Shown piece by piece: positions 16,427 to 24,685 of a stretch of 64,000 nucleotides of DNA (position 1 is the first letter of the stretch; every line of letters begins with the position of its first letter). The stretch comes from Taklimakanibacter albus (GTDB taxonomy: Bacteria > Pseudomonadota > Alphaproteobacteria > Rhizobiales > Aestuariivirgaceae): NCBI RefSeq assembly GCF_016595235.1, contig NZ_JAENHL010000006.1, positions 1,178,001 through 1,242,000 of the forward strand. Reading direction: 5' to 3'. The notes under the pieces were generated by a model. The model was not told the DNA's origin. It did no database searches and saw only the letters and a program-made list of their open reading frames with translations. The translations under genes and the position numbers were made by a program.

Positions 16427-16795
16427 ATGGATATGGACAAGCGGGAAGATGCGGCGGAGGCCATGAAAACCCGTCTGCGTGCCGATTTACGCGCCGCAAT
16501 GAAGGACAGGCGGTCGGGCGAAGCGGACGTCCTCCGGTCGCTCGTTTCGGCGATCGACAATGCCGAAGCGCCGCCTACGCAAAAGGAAGAGATTATGTCG
16601 AGCTTACATCGCTTTCGCAGTGGATCGGCCGAAGTCGAACGGCTCCTTCTCGACGGCGCGCAAGTGCGGCAGGTGCTGCTGGCGGAGATCCAAGAGCGCG
16701 AGCTTGCCGCAGCCGAGTTCGACCGCCTGGAGAAGACGGTTCGCGCCGCAGCCTTGCGGGCGGAAGTCGCGATCGTGAGGCGATATCTGGCTTAG
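16427..16795 (+). CDS. GatB/YqeY-like domain protein
   Basis: A 122-residue mostly helical protein. MKTRLRADLRAAMKDRRSGEADVLRSLVSAIDNAE is the characteristic opening of YqeY-type proteins, which resemble the tRNA-binding tail of the GatB amidotransferase subunit. The second half is shorter than in classical YqeY (about 150 residues). The role is unknown. AGGGA precedes the ATG at 16427; an ATG at 16433 is an alternative. It is divergent from the HTH gene and its stop overlaps that of the next gene by 4 bases. Confidence 0.75.
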   Translation: MDMDKREDAAEAMKTRLRADLRAAMKDRRSGEADVLRSLVSAIDNAEAPPTQKEEIMSSLHRFRSGSAEVERLLLDGAQVRQVLLAEIQERELAAAEFDRLEKTVRAAALRAEVAIVRRYLA

Positions 16796-17265
16796 AGCGG
16801 CTCGCACGTCATCGCGCCCACCTGCCCCTCGCTGCTCAAGGCTTTTTCGCAATTGTCCATCAAACGCGCGGCGGCTGGATCGGCGGCGCAGAATGCTCCC
16901 GTCGTCTTCGTCGCCAGCTCGCCCACGCACCAAAAATCGGCACGCCCGGACTCGAACGGACCGCATGAGGCATAGCAGCTGCGGACGTCTACGAGGCAGG
17001 CGTCCTGTTTCTCGTTGCGCGTCAAGGCGCAGGGTTTGAGCTCGGTCCTGAGGCAATTGAACTTGTCGGCCGGCAGCGCGCTCATGCATTTCTTGTTTCC
17101 GGCCTTCATGCAGGCCTCATACGCCACATAGAGAGTTTCCACACAGCTCCGGCCCTTCGCTTCGCATTGCGTCTTGACGCAGTCGACACCGCTTGCCGCT
17201 TGCGCCTCAGCGCCAAGAAGGAATGAGATTACAACCAGAATGACGACAGCGAATGGCCGCATCAT
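16792..17265 (-). CDS. secreted cysteine-rich protein
   Basis: A 157-residue protein with a signal peptide (MMRPFAVVILVV to EAQA|ASG). The mature part has about 15 cysteines in CxxxxC-type spacings (CVKTQCEAKGRSC, CLVDVRSCYASCG), suggesting several disulfides in the periplasm. I do not recognise a family. The ATG at 17265 follows AGGGGA; a frame extension to 17289 lacks the signal-peptide start. Confidence 0.65.
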   Translation of the reverse strand: MMRPFAVVILVVISFLLGAEAQAASGVDCVKTQCEAKGRSCVETLYVAYEACMKAGNKKCMSALPADKFNCLRTELKPCALTRNEKQDACLVDVRSCYASCGPFESGRADFWCVGELATKTTGAFCAADPAAARLMDNCEKALSSEGQVGAMTCEPL

Positions 17266-17378
17266 CTTTCCCCTGACTGTCAGAACCACAAGCAGGCTAT
17301 AGAAGGATGGGCCCTTGGTCCAACTCGAACCGGTGACCTGCCAGGCGCAGTATGGCGGCAGACAGCAAGGGACGAGCC

Positions 17379-17882
17379 ATGCCGGTCGGTGCGCGATTTG
17401 CCAAATGGGGCTTGGGACAGTTCATCTTCGGGGTGTTTCTGACTTTCGGAATCATCGCGCATTATTGCGTCGGCGCCCGCTGGCCGACCGGCCAGCTCTT
17501 CATGCAGAACATCTCCCTCTGGTGGGCGTGTCCATGGACGCTTTCGGTCGCCGCCATTCAGGCTGGCGGCCTCGGCATGGTGGCGACCGGCCTGGTCTTG
17601 CTCCTCGCCCCTCGTGTAGCGGGAATGGACGGCTCCCAGACTTCCGGAGATTCAGTGGCGCTCCTCCTGTGCAATGCCGGTCTCTTCGGCGTCTTCGCTA
17701 TCGGCTATCCGGGTTATTTCGTGTTCGACGCCATCTGGCCCAGCTTTTTCTATTCGCCGATAGCCGATGGAAAGAACCTTTGGCTCCTGGGCCAGGCTTT
17801 GTTCATCGCCTTGTATTTTGCCGGGCTTCTGATGGCGTTCGTCACAGTCCGCAAGGTGCTCGACCAGAAGCGGTATGCCTAG
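17379..17882 (+). CDS. four-TM membrane protein of unknown function
   Basis: A 167-residue protein with four hydrophobic segments (roughly residues 10-32, 50-72, 88-110 and 130-155). Motifs include WGLGQFIFGVFLTFGIIAHY and a Trp/Pro-rich DAIWPSFFYSPIADG loop. AAGGGA lies 7 bases before the ATG at 17379, which favours it over 17352. I do not recognise the family with confidence. Confidence 0.65.
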   Translation: MPVGARFAKWGLGQFIFGVFLTFGIIAHYCVGARWPTGQLFMQNISLWWACPWTLSVAAIQAGGLGMVATGLVLLLAPRVAGMDGSQTSGDSVALLLCNAGLFGVFAIGYPGYFVFDAIWPSFFYSPIADGKNLWLLGQALFIALYFAGLLMAFVTVRKVLDQKRYA

Positions 17883-18094
17883 AAGCGCCGCTGGGCCCGT
17901 TGAGTTTTCTTCGCCGTCACAAACTCAGGGTTTACGGCCACTGCCCCGCAACCGCACGCTGCTTGCCAAGGTCCTTCGGCTTGTTTCATTTGGTCGGTGG
18001 GCAGCGAGTCACCCCCGGTTTAAAAACTCGCGACCGTGGAAAGTCCCAGGCGCAAACTTGGGACTTTCTGCCATGCCCTCTTCCATCAAGATCA
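17883..18094. other. gap with one hairpin, no gene
   Basis: A hairpin AAGTCCCA/TTGGGACTT (18041-18066) is the only clear feature and could end transcription of the four-TM gene. No coding frame is convincing. Confidence 0.4.
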
Positions 18095-18130
18095 AATAAG
18101 AGGCTCGCGTCAGAAGGACCGACGCGAGCC
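18095..18130 (-). terminator. intrinsic terminator of the EamA exporter operon
   Basis: A 10-bp stem GGCTCGCGTC/GACGCGAGCC; on the minus strand it is followed by TCTTATTTGAT. Confidence 0.75.
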
Positions 18131-18209
18131 AGGCAGAGAAGAGAGGAAACGTGTTTTCAACGCGCGCGCTCTCGAAAGGTTCCCACCCGGTCAGTCATCC
18201 GCTGGCACG

Positions 18210-19043
18210 TTAGCTGAGCCAGATGCTGCCGATGACGAGAACGATGCCGGCCATCTGACTCAAGCTCAACGCCTGATCCAGAAAAACCCAGCCGAGCAGC
18301 ACGGCGGTCAGCGGGCTTAGAAACAGCAGCGACGATGCGACGGTCGCTTCCAGCCGCCCGATGCCCCTGAACCACAACGCATAGGTCAAGGCACCACCGA
18401 TCAGGCCGAGCCAGGCGAGCCCCAGCAGGTTGGCGGTCGTCGGCATGGGAATGACGGGATCGAACAGGAGCACGACCGGGACCAGCAGCAGGCCGCCGGC
18501 GGTCAGCTGCCAGGCCGTAAAGGTGAGGAGCGGCACGGGCGGACGCCATTTGCGCGTCAATATGCTTCCCAAGGCCATGGCCGCGGCCGCCGCGAGGCCT
18601 GCCGCCACACCGGCCGGATCGAGCGCCGCATGCGGCGCCAGCACCAGCAATGCAACACCGCCGATGCCGATGAGTGCGGCGACGATCGCCAACAGGCGGA
18701 CTGGGCTGCCGAGCAGAAGTGCCGCGAGAAAGATGGCGAATAACGGTTGCACGGACGCCACCGTCGCCGCGACCCCGCCCGGAAGCCGATAGGCGGCGAC
18801 GAACAGCAGGCTCAGGAAGATCGAGATATTGAGCGCGCCGAGGATGAAGGCGCGCAGCCACCAGATCCCGCTCGGAAGTTGTCGTCCAATGAGCAGCAAC
18901 AGCAAACCGGCCGGCAGCGCGCGCAGCATGGCGACCGTCATCGGCGAGAAACCGGCCAGGAATTCGGTGGTGACGATATAGGTGCTGCCCCAGATCGCCG
19001 GCGCGATGGCGGTAAGCAGCAGGTCGGAAGGGTTGGTCTTCAT
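18210..19043 (-). CDS. EamA/DMT-family exporter
   Basis: A 277-residue inner-membrane protein with ten hydrophobic segments in two EamA halves. IWGSTYIVTTEFL opens the first half and LATRKWR-like LTRKWRPP links to the second; GGALTYALWFRGIGRLEATVASSLLFLSPL is the typical second-half signature. Such proteins usually export metabolites or drugs. Its start overlaps the nitroreductase stop (ATGA), so both form an operon divergent from a LysR regulator. Confidence 0.88.
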   Translation of the reverse strand: MKTNPSDLLLTAIAPAIWGSTYIVTTEFLAGFSPMTVAMLRALPAGLLLLLIGRQLPSGIWWLRAFILGALNISIFLSLLFVAAYRLPGGVAATVASVQPLFAIFLAALLLGSPVRLLAIVAALIGIGGVALLVLAPHAALDPAGVAAGLAAAAAMALGSILTRKWRPPVPLLTFTAWQLTAGGLLLVPVVLLFDPVIPMPTTANLLGLAWLGLIGGALTYALWFRGIGRLEATVASSLLFLSPLTAVLLGWVFLDQALSLSQMAGIVLVIGSIWLS

Positions 19044-19654
19044 GATATGTGCAAAACCTCGTGCAGCGGACGCCGTGGCTTCTGTGGCCAGTTTCCCGGC
19101 GCGGCGCGGCCAACGGCCACGAGCAGCACCGGGATGGCATGCGGTTCGAGGCCGAACGCGCGCGCGACACCTTCCGCATCGAATCCGCCTATCGGACCTG
19201 TGGCGAAACCCTTGGCTTCGGCGGCATGGATCAGGGTCGCTGCGCCGAAGGTGGCCGAGCGGACCGCTTCATCGCGGGCCACCCGCTTGTCGGCATATTG
19301 CGCGCGAGCACCCTCCTCCCAGCCCGACGCCATGGATGCCGGCATGAAGCCCTCTTCGGTGAAGGACCGCAGTCGCGTGGGGATGTCGGCATGATCCGGC
19401 AGGAGGCCGCAGACGATGAAGGTCACGGCGGCCTCTGTCACCTTGGGCTGGTCATGGGCCAGGCGCCGCAAGCGCATCTTCGCCTCGGGCATCCGCGCCG
19501 CGATGAAACGCCAGTTCTGCAGGTTGTAAGCGGAGGGCGCCCGCGTGGCGAGGCCAACCAACTCAGCGATCTCGGTTTCGCTCAGGGCATGGGCGGCGTC
19601 GAAACGATTGGCCGACACGCGTTTCTCGATCAGGGCAAGTGTGGGGTTGGTCAT
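19040..19654 (-). CDS. nitroreductase-family flavoprotein
   Basis: A 204-residue FMN-dependent oxidoreductase. The N-terminal FMN-binding region RVSANRF and TRAPSAYNLQNWRFI are typical, as are AATLIHAAEAKGFATGPIGGFD and the C-terminal IPVLLVAVGRA. Such enzymes reduce nitro-compounds or quinones with NAD(P)H. It is cotranscribed with the EamA exporter and probably controlled by the divergent LysR gene, a common arrangement for detoxification. Confidence 0.9.
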   Translation of the reverse strand: MTNPTLALIEKRVSANRFDAAHALSETEIAELVGLATRAPSAYNLQNWRFIAARMPEAKMRLRRLAHDQPKVTEAAVTFIVCGLLPDHADIPTRLRSFTEEGFMPASMASGWEEGARAQYADKRVARDEAVRSATFGAATLIHAAEAKGFATGPIGGFDAEGVARAFGLEPHAIPVLLVAVGRAAPGNWPQKPRRPLHEVLHIS

Positions 19655-19763
19655 TTCTTCAAAGTCCGAACTGATGTGGCGTTCGGAGCTGAGATAGAGA
19701 ATTCACCTACAGAAGATAATCAGCTAAATCGAGAAGATACTATTTACTCTTAGAGAACAATAG

Positions 19764-20669
19764 ATGGATCGATTTACGGCCTTACAGGTCTTTCGCCAGG
19801 TGGCGGAGCTGAAAAGCTTCGCCGAAGCCGGCCGGCGCCTGAACCTGTCGGCGGCGGCGATCAGCAAGAATATCGCCGAGCTCGAGGTGCATGTCGGCGC
19901 GCGCCTCATCAATCGCACGACGCGGCGCATGGCGCTGACCGAAGAAGGCCGGCTCTATCTGGAGCATGTCACGCGCGGCCTAGATGCTTTCGCGGAAGCC
20001 GACCAGGCCTTGCGGCCCATCCGGCAGGAGCCGGGCGGCGTCCTGCGGGTGAGCGCGCCGATGACCGTCACGCTCATTTGCCTTTCCGCCGCCATCCCGC
20101 GCTTCCTGTCGCGCTATCCGGCGCTGACCCTCGACCTTCAGCTCGATGACCGGCGCGTCGATCTCATCCGGGAGGGATATGATCTCGCCATTCGCGGCAG
20201 CGACCGGCTGGAGGATTCGAGCCTGATCGCCAAACGGCTCGCGGTAATGCCGCATGTGCTCTGCGCGGCGCCCGCTTATTTCGCGGCGCATGGCAAGCCG
20301 AGGACGCCGTCCGAGCTGAAGTCGCACAACTTCATTCGCTTCAGCCTCTCGGGCCATGCGGATTTCTGGGAGTTCAGCAAGGATGGCCGCAGCGAACGGA
20401 TCAGCGTCGATGCCCGCTATTCCGTCACCTCGAGCCTCGCGGTCCGTGACGCGCTGCGCGAAGGCTTCGGCCTCAGCCTGATCCCCGCTCCTTATGTCGC
20501 GGACGATCTGCGCGACGGCCGGCTCGAGGCGGCGCTCGAGGACTGGCGCGCGGTGGAAACCACGCTCTACGCCATCTATCCGTCCCGCCAGCATCTCGCC
20601 CCGAAGATCCGCGTCTTTCTCGATTTTCTGAGCGAGGAGTTTGGCCGCCAGAGACCCGAGATCAGGTGA
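19764..20669 (+). CDS. LysR-family transcriptional regulator
   Basis: A 301-residue regulator. The winged HTH occupies residues 1-60 ([32 protein letters not shown]); the effector domain follows ([32 protein letters not shown]). Residues such as [20 protein letters not shown] place it in the large DmlR/AaeR-like subgroup. It is divergent from the nitroreductase-exporter operon, its likely target. The stop overlaps the convergent DUF1328 gene by 8 bases. Confidence 0.92.
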   Translation: MDRFTALQVFRQVAELKSFAEAGRRLNLSAAAISKNIAELEVHVGARLINRTTRRMALTEEGRLYLEHVTRGLDAFAEADQALRPIRQEPGGVLRVSAPMTVTLICLSAAIPRFLSRYPALTLDLQLDDRRVDLIREGYDLAIRGSDRLEDSSLIAKRLAVMPHVLCAAPAYFAAHGKPRTPSELKSHNFIRFSLSGHADFWEFSKDGRSERISVDARYSVTSSLAVRDALREGFGLSLIPAPYVADDLRDGRLEAALEDWRAVETTLYAIYPSRQHLAPKIRVFLDFLSEEFGRQRPEIR

Positions 20670-20835
20670 CGACCGCAATCCCGGCGAAGATCATGATAAG
20701 CACGATCACGGCGAGGATCAGGAACAGCACGAAGAGAATCTTGGCGATGCCGGCTGCGCCACGCGCGACGCCAGAAAAGCCCAAGGCGCCTGCGACGATC
20801 GAAATCAGGAAGAATATGAGCGCCCATTTCAGCAT
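20662..20835 (-). CDS. DUF1328 small membrane protein (YtjA-like)
   Basis: A 57-residue protein with two hydrophobic helices. It opens [20 protein letters not shown], continues [15 protein letters not shown] and ends in a second helix and AGIAVVT, which matches DUF1328. These proteins are induced under stress in many proteobacteria; the mechanism is unknown. It faces the LysR gene and overlaps its stop. Confidence 0.9.
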   Translation of the reverse strand: MLKWALIFFLISIVAGALGFSGVARGAAGIAKILFVLFLILAVIVLIMIFAGIAVVT

Positions 20836-20973
20836 GATGACTCTCGACTCTGATCGTACCTTTTAAACGACGACGGTGAAAGTTCCCGAGAGGGAACAAG
20901 CCGGCGAGCAAGCGGCCTGCGGCAGGCACCGGGGAGGCCCGCTCGTTGACCGAGCAGACCTCCCCTTCGCGGC

Positions 20974-21174
20974 CTACTTATTCTGGCCGCCCGGGGTCCG
21001 ATCGTCTTCTTCTTCACGCCGGGGAGTCTGTTGCCCCGGATTCTGCTGCTGCTGCTGGCCGGGGTTCTTCGCCCCGCCGCCCTGCTGTTCTTGGCCGGGA
21101 CGCTGCGGCGGGTTGCCCTGCTGCTGCTGTCCGCCTTGGTTCTGGCCACGCTGGTTGTCTTGGTCGCGATTCAT
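20974..21174 (-). CDS. disordered Gln/Gly/Pro-rich small protein
   Basis: A 66-residue hydrophilic protein with no hydrophobic core. It is made of runs of Q, G, N and P, with a repeated NPGQQ, and ends in an acidic REEEDDRTPGG. AGGAG lies 7 bases before the ATG and an EcfG-type motif lies 37 bases upstream, so I take it as a real gene. It may act as a hydrophilin-like stress protein; that is inference from composition and context. Confidence 0.65.
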   Translation of the reverse strand: MNRDQDNQRGQNQGGQQQQGNPPQRPGQEQQGGGAKNPGQQQQQNPGQQTPRREEEDDRTPGGQNK

Positions 21175-21210
21175 GTCTCACTCCTGTTTGAGGGATTAGT
21201 GACCAGCGCC

Positions 21211-21235
21211 AACACATCGCGAGGACATTAGTTCC
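21211..21235 (-). promoter_or_regulatory. EcfG-type (general stress) promoter motif
   Basis: GGAAC (21235-21231 on the minus strand), 17 bases, then GTT (21213-21211), 36 bases before the start of the disordered-protein gene. Confidence 0.5.
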
Positions 21236-21297
21236 TGATGGATCACGCATGATGTCGGAACGACGTGCCGCGCCTGGCGTCTTCCAACAATAAGAAT

Positions 21298-21322
21298 GGA
21301 ACATTACCGCCCCTAACCTGTT
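21298..21322 (+). promoter_or_regulatory. EcfG-type (general stress) promoter motif
   Basis: GGAAC at 21298-21302, 17 bases, GTT at 21320-21322, 34 bases before the DUF892 start. A second near-match (GGAAC-N16-CGTC, 21257-21281) lies just upstream. Confidence 0.5.
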
Positions 21323-21356
21323 GCCGCCGTCACAACCCTCAACCAGGAGAGACGCC

Positions 21357-21857
21357 ATGGCTTTGGACACACTCGACGCATTGTTCGAGGACACGCTGCG
21401 CGACATGTATTATGCGGAAAAGAAGCTGACCAAAATTCTTCCCAAGATGGCGAAGAAGGCGAGCAGCGCGGAACTCGCCGACGCCTTCACGTCGCATGCC
21501 GAGGAAACTCAGGGGCATGTCGATCGCATCGAAAAGATCTTCGGCATGCTGGACAAGACACCCCGTGCCAAGAAATGTGAAGCGCTGGAAGGGCTCTCCA
21601 AGGAGGGCGATCATGTGATGGACGAAGCCGACGCCGAGTCGGTCATGGACGCCGGTCTGATCGCGGCTGCCCAGGCGGTCGAGCATTATGAAATGGCCCG
21701 CTACGGGACCCTTATCGCCTGGGCCAACGAAATCGGCCTTTCCGATGCGGTAAAGCTGCTCGAGGCGAGCCTTGCGGAAGAGAAAGCGGCGGATGAGAAA
21801 CTATCCGGCATTGCCACGACGGTGAATCCGGCCGCCGAGCGCAAGGAAGCCGCCTGA
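21357..21857 (+). CDS. DUF892 ferritin-like protein (YciE/YciF family)
   Basis: A 166-residue four-helix-bundle protein. LDALFEDTLRDMYYAEKKLTKILPKM opens the domain; conserved Glu and His residues of the di-iron type follow (SHAEETQGHVDRIEKIF, AVEHYEMARYGTL). The C-terminus is charged. YciE/YciF proteins are induced by osmotic and general stress. CAGGAGAG precedes the ATG at 21357. It is divergent from the disordered-protein gene, and each has an EcfG-type motif. Confidence 0.92.
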   Translation: MALDTLDALFEDTLRDMYYAEKKLTKILPKMAKKASSAELADAFTSHAEETQGHVDRIEKIFGMLDKTPRAKKCEALEGLSKEGDHVMDEADAESVMDAGLIAAAQAVEHYEMARYGTLIAWANEIGLSDAVKLLEASLAEEKAADEKLSGIATTVNPAAERKEAA

Positions 21858-21866
21858 CGCCGATGG

Positions 21867-21900
21867 ATCCGCCGGTGAATCTCCGGCGGATTTTTCTTTC
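21867..21900 (+). terminator. intrinsic terminator of the DUF892 gene
   Basis: Stem ATCCGCCGG/CCGGCGGAT with a short loop, then TTTTTCTTTC. It begins 10 bases after the stop codon. Confidence 0.93.
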
Positions 21901-22073
21901 CCGGCAGTGCATCAGAACGCCGCCATGTTGGAATTTTCCCACGGGAATTTTGACAGCTACCCTGACCCAATTCAGCCAGTCGCACTGACATTCATGTCAG
22001 CCGATTCCTCTTGAATCCTTCCTAAGCAAGCGAGACTATTCCCGCGGGATCGACGTTCAGCGGAACGACAAAA

Positions 22074-22337
22074 ATGCCAAAGGCCTATTTCGAGCCCAAG
22101 ACATTGGCCGAGCTCGGGGCGGTGCTTGAGCGGGCCAAGGCGATCCTTGCACGCAGGGGCGAAGACACACCGATCAATATGGACTGGGTCGCCCGGCGCA
22201 TCCTCGAGCTTGCGTCCCAAGGCATTCCGCCGGAGCAAATCCTGGCCCAGGTCATGAAGCCGCTCTCGCCCTTTGATGCGGGGTTGAAGACAACCGAAAT
22301 CAAGATTTCTTTCTCTCCGAACCAGCCCTGCCCGTAG
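22074..22337 (+). CDS. short hypothetical protein
   Basis: An 87-residue soluble protein. Helical stretches LAELGAVLERAKAILARRG and NMDWVARRILELASQGIPPEQIL dominate, followed by a Ser/Thr/Pro-rich tail. A perfect small palindrome, CTGACAT/ATGTCAG, lies upstream at 21985-22000. The ribosome site is weak (GCGGAACG). Family not recognised. Confidence 0.55.
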   Translation: MPKAYFEPKTLAELGAVLERAKAILARRGEDTPINMDWVARRILELASQGIPPEQILAQVMKPLSPFDAGLKTTEIKISFSPNQPCP

Positions 22338-22370
22338 CCGTTGGGGCGTGGCGGAACTTTGGCGGCGCCA

Positions 22371-22592
22371 TCAACCCTGATCTGCCGCATCCTCTTCGTA
22401 GCGCAGCAGATCGCCTGGCTGGCAATTCAGGAACTGGCAGATTCGTTCGAGCGTATCGAACCGCACCCCCTTCACCTTGCCTTGCTTGAGCAGTGACAGG
22501 TTGGCTTCGGTGATGCCGACATATTCCGCCAGGTCTTTCGACTTCACATTACGCTCGGCCAGCATGACATTGAGCCTGACCCGGATGGCCAT
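22371..22592 (-). CDS. XRE-family HTH regulator (YozG-like)
   Basis: A 73-residue single-domain HTH protein. The HTH is SKDLAEYVGITEANLSLLKQGKVKGVRFDTLERIC, followed by LNCQPGDLLRYEED, the usual ending of this short Cro/C1-type group. Such regulators typically pair with a DUF2975 membrane gene, as here, 11 bases upstream. A longer frame open through the neighbouring gene is a shadow. Confidence 0.9.
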   Translation of the reverse strand: MAIRVRLNVMLAERNVKSKDLAEYVGITEANLSLLKQGKVKGVRFDTLERICQFLNCQPGDLLRYEEDAADQG

Positions 22593-22603
22593 GAGCACGG
22601 TCC

Positions 22604-23176
22604 TCAGACGAACTGCGCGTTTTCGTCGGCAAGTGCCACCGCATCCGTCATCACCCAGGCGATGACCGCGACCATACCTGCGAAGAGGAGCGTGAGCAGC
22701 GTGTCGGATCCGACGGTGAGCGCAAGTGTTCTCGCTCCCGTTACCACAGCCGAGCTCAGCAGCAGGCTCAAAGCGGCGCCCGCCAGCGGCTTCAGCAGGG
22801 CCGACACCGAAATGGCGATCGAGAACGCCTTGAGTCCGCCGACCGTCTGCATCGAAAAGATCCGGCCGCCCGCGAATTCGGTGAAACAACGCCGGGCCTG
22901 CATCAGCCCAAAGATCAAGGCGGAGAGCGGGATCATCGAGATGGCGAGGCCACCGAGGCGGAGATCCCATCCGATATCGGGAGGCGCCGCGCCGGTCACG
23001 CCGGTCATCGCGAGAAGAGCCCCGGCCGGTGTCGTCAGCCAATAATAGGCCATGGCCGCGACGAGCAGCAGCGCTGTCACCAGACACAGGATGGCCATGA
23101 CCCGGCTGAGGCTCCCGATACGGCGGAGCCGCCTCGTCCGGACGGGATCATTGTTGTCGGCGGCCAAAATGATCAT
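22604..23176 (-). CDS. DUF2975 family membrane protein
   Basis: A 190-residue inner-membrane protein with four hydrophobic segments (about residues 25-45, 75-95, 118-140 and 152-178). The RCFTEFAGGRIFSMQTVGGLKAFS segment between TM2 and TM3 is the DUF2975 signature. It is cotranscribed with the XRE regulator downstream; the pair occurs widely and is thought to act as membrane sensor and regulator, though no ligand is known. Confidence 0.88.
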   Translation of the reverse strand: MIILAADNNDPVRTRRLRRIGSLSRVMAILCLVTALLLVAAMAYYWLTTPAGALLAMTGVTGAAPPDIGWDLRLGGLAISMIPLSALIFGLMQARRCFTEFAGGRIFSMQTVGGLKAFSIAISVSALLKPLAGAALSLLLSSAVVTGARTLALTVGSDTLLTLLFAGMVAVIAWVMTDAVALADENAQFV

Positions 23177-23222
23177 GCGGCTCTCCCTATGCTCCAGTCA
23201 CTGATACGACAGAATTTATCGT

Positions 23223-23250
23223 TTGACAATAATTTTTATCTGCCTATCAA
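23223..23250 (+). promoter_or_regulatory. sigma-70-type promoter
   Basis: TTGACA (23223-23228), 16 bases, TATCAA (23245-23250), 27 bases before the start of the secreted-protein gene at 23278. Confidence 0.5.
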
Positions 23251-23277
23251 TCTCACGACTTGATGAGGAACCGTTCA

Positions 23278-23676
23278 ATGGCACTCCGTTCGACAGACTG
23301 GGCCCCCCTTCCCTTCATCCTTTTTGCGGCTTTCTCCGGCCTGTCATCGCCATCGGTCGCGGCGCCTTCGACCGCACAAGGTCAGGTCTCGGTGGCGCAG
23401 GTTGTCGAGATGCTCGACAAGGCGCCGGCCGAAAGAGTGGCCCGCCAAGTGCTGACGGCGTATCTCTCAGGGCTTGGTGAAGCCGCCGGCGTCCTCCTCA
23501 CCGCGGGAAGCGACGCCAAGCTCGCACGGTGCAGCAAGCCCCTGAGCCTGAGCGATAGCCAGGCGCGACAGGCGCTCGCCGCCGCAAGCCGGCGCAAGGA
23601 CCGCAACGAGATCGCCGCGACACCTTTGCTCCTCAGCGACATGATAAAGCGCGCCGGCTGCCGGTTCGCACCTTGA
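23278..23676 (+). CDS. secreted hypothetical protein, possibly Rap1a/Tai-like
   Basis: A 132-residue protein with a signal peptide (to about SVAA|APST). The mature part is helical with two cysteines (KLARCSKPL and KRAGCRF) that may form a disulfide, and a GEAAGVLL block. The layout is a weak match to Rap1a/Tai immunity-like domains; I would not name it on this alone. GAGGA lies 8 bases before the ATG at 23278, favouring it over 23263. A lipoprotein gene follows closely. Confidence 0.65.
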   Translation: MALRSTDWAPLPFILFAAFSGLSSPSVAAPSTAQGQVSVAQVVEMLDKAPAERVARQVLTAYLSGLGEAAGVLLTAGSDAKLARCSKPLSLSDSQARQALAAASRRKDRNEIAATPLLLSDMIKRAGCRFAP

Positions 23677-23694
23677 GCGGAGCCGGCTCACACC

Positions 23695-23841
23695 ATGCGC
23701 AGAATATTTGTGACCCTCTTCATCCTCGCCACCCTCACCGGCTGTGCGAGCTGGAATTGGAAGGCGACGGGAGAGGCCTGGCGCGAGCCCCTCTGCCGCG
23801 ACCAGCACAAGCAATCCTGCAAAGCCGATGACGAGGACTGA
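23695..23841 (+). CDS. small lipoprotein (48 residues)
   Basis: It begins MRRIFVTLFILATLTGC, a short signal peptide with lipobox LTGC and Cys at residue 17. The 31-residue mature part is polar and ends DDED, with two more cysteines. The start is 18 bases after the previous stop, so it likely shares that transcript. No family recognised. Confidence 0.65.
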   Translation: MRRIFVTLFILATLTGCASWNWKATGEAWREPLCRDQHKQSCKADDED

Positions 23842-23859
23842 TTGGTTGATACCGTCGCC

Positions 23860-24396
23860 CTAAAGCCGGCTGTAGATACCGCTCGCTTCGCCGCCCGGAT
23901 CAGTGATACGCAGCTTGCCATCCTCGAATTGCCAGTACAGTACAACCGGCTCCAGATCCTGAGCTTCAAAGCTCCAGCTGCCGGTGAGATCGGACCGGCA
24001 GTCATTGACGGATTTATACACCCCGACCGCCGGCAGGAAGGTAATGGTGCCGCCCTTGATCTCGATCTTACCGGTCTTGCGGGCAAGCGAGCGGACCTGC
24101 CCGCAGCCATCGACGCGCCTCGACTGGAAGAGGAAATAATCGGTCCGGCCGCTTCGATGGAAGGAGAAGGAGACGCTGCCGCCATCGCCATCCGCGCAAT
24201 GGTCAATATCGATGCAATAGCTGCCGCCGGATGCCGCATAGCCCCACTTGCCGACGAGCTCGCGCGGTATAACGCCCTCTCCATCGGTCGACGGAGCCCT
24301 GCCCAAGGCGCCACTCAAGAGCCCGAGGATCACCAGCCAGATGGCGACGGTGGACATGAGAACGATGCGAATGCGTAACGACACGGCCTCACTCAC
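23860..24396 (-). CDS. membrane-anchored secreted protein, duplicated copy A
   Basis: A 178-residue protein with an N-terminal hydrophobic segment (about residues 10-32). The extracytoplasmic domain has LVGKWGYA, a run of cysteines, and a highly conserved end: VYKSVNDCRSDLTGSW...LRITDPGGEASGIYSR. Its paralogue is at 25847-26365. The start is a GTG at 24396 overlapping the stop of the small gene upstream (GTGA), so they are coupled. The fold suggests a lipocalin-like beta-barrel; this is inferred. Confidence 0.75.
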   Translation of the reverse strand: MSEAVSLRIRIVLMSTVAIWLVILGLLSGALGRAPSTDGEGVIPRELVGKWGYAASGGSYCIDIDHCADGDGGSVSFSFHRSGRTDYFLFQSRRVDGCGQVRSLARKTGKIEIKGGTITFLPAVGVYKSVNDCRSDLTGSWSFEAQDLEPVVLYWQFEDGKLRITDPGGEASGIYSRL

Positions 24397-24554
24397 CGCG
24401 ACTGCCTTTCGTCACCACCAGAGGTTTCCTGCGATTCGCCATGCTCATGCTCTCCTTTGCGCCGCTCCAACAGAAACGTGACGGAATAGACGCGGGCATT
24501 GCATTGCGCTGCTGCAACGTCCGACAGCACCTTCCAGAATTTGAGATGAAACAT
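24393..24554 (-). CDS. MFHL-type small protein, copy A (53 residues)
   Basis: It begins MFHLKFWKVLSDVAAAQCNA, which matches the start of a 33-residue protein at 26679-26780. The C-terminal part is polar and acidic (GEHEHGESQETSGGD). AAGGA precedes the ATG and the stop overlaps the next start as GTGA. No known family. Confidence 0.6.
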   Translation of the reverse strand: MFHLKFWKVLSDVAAAQCNARVYSVTFLLERRKGEHEHGESQETSGGDERQSR

Positions 24555-24685
24555 CTCGAGTCCTTTGCCATATGTGCCGCCCTCGCCAAGCGGGCCACAA
24601 GCTAAGGGCGGTCCAGATGCGTCGCTTGGACTAAACGGCCCTCAAATTGGCCCAAAAGGCCCTGCAAATCGGCCAAATTTTCCCC

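Noticed and set aside
17379-17882. Styrene-oxide isomerase-like identity for the four-TM protein
   Set aside because: Size and TM count fit, but no conserved His or motif of that family could be pointed to.
22371-23087. A 238-codon frame covering both the XRE and DUF2975 genes
   Set aside because: Only its last 73 codons are the real HTH gene; the rest is out of frame with the DUF2975 protein.
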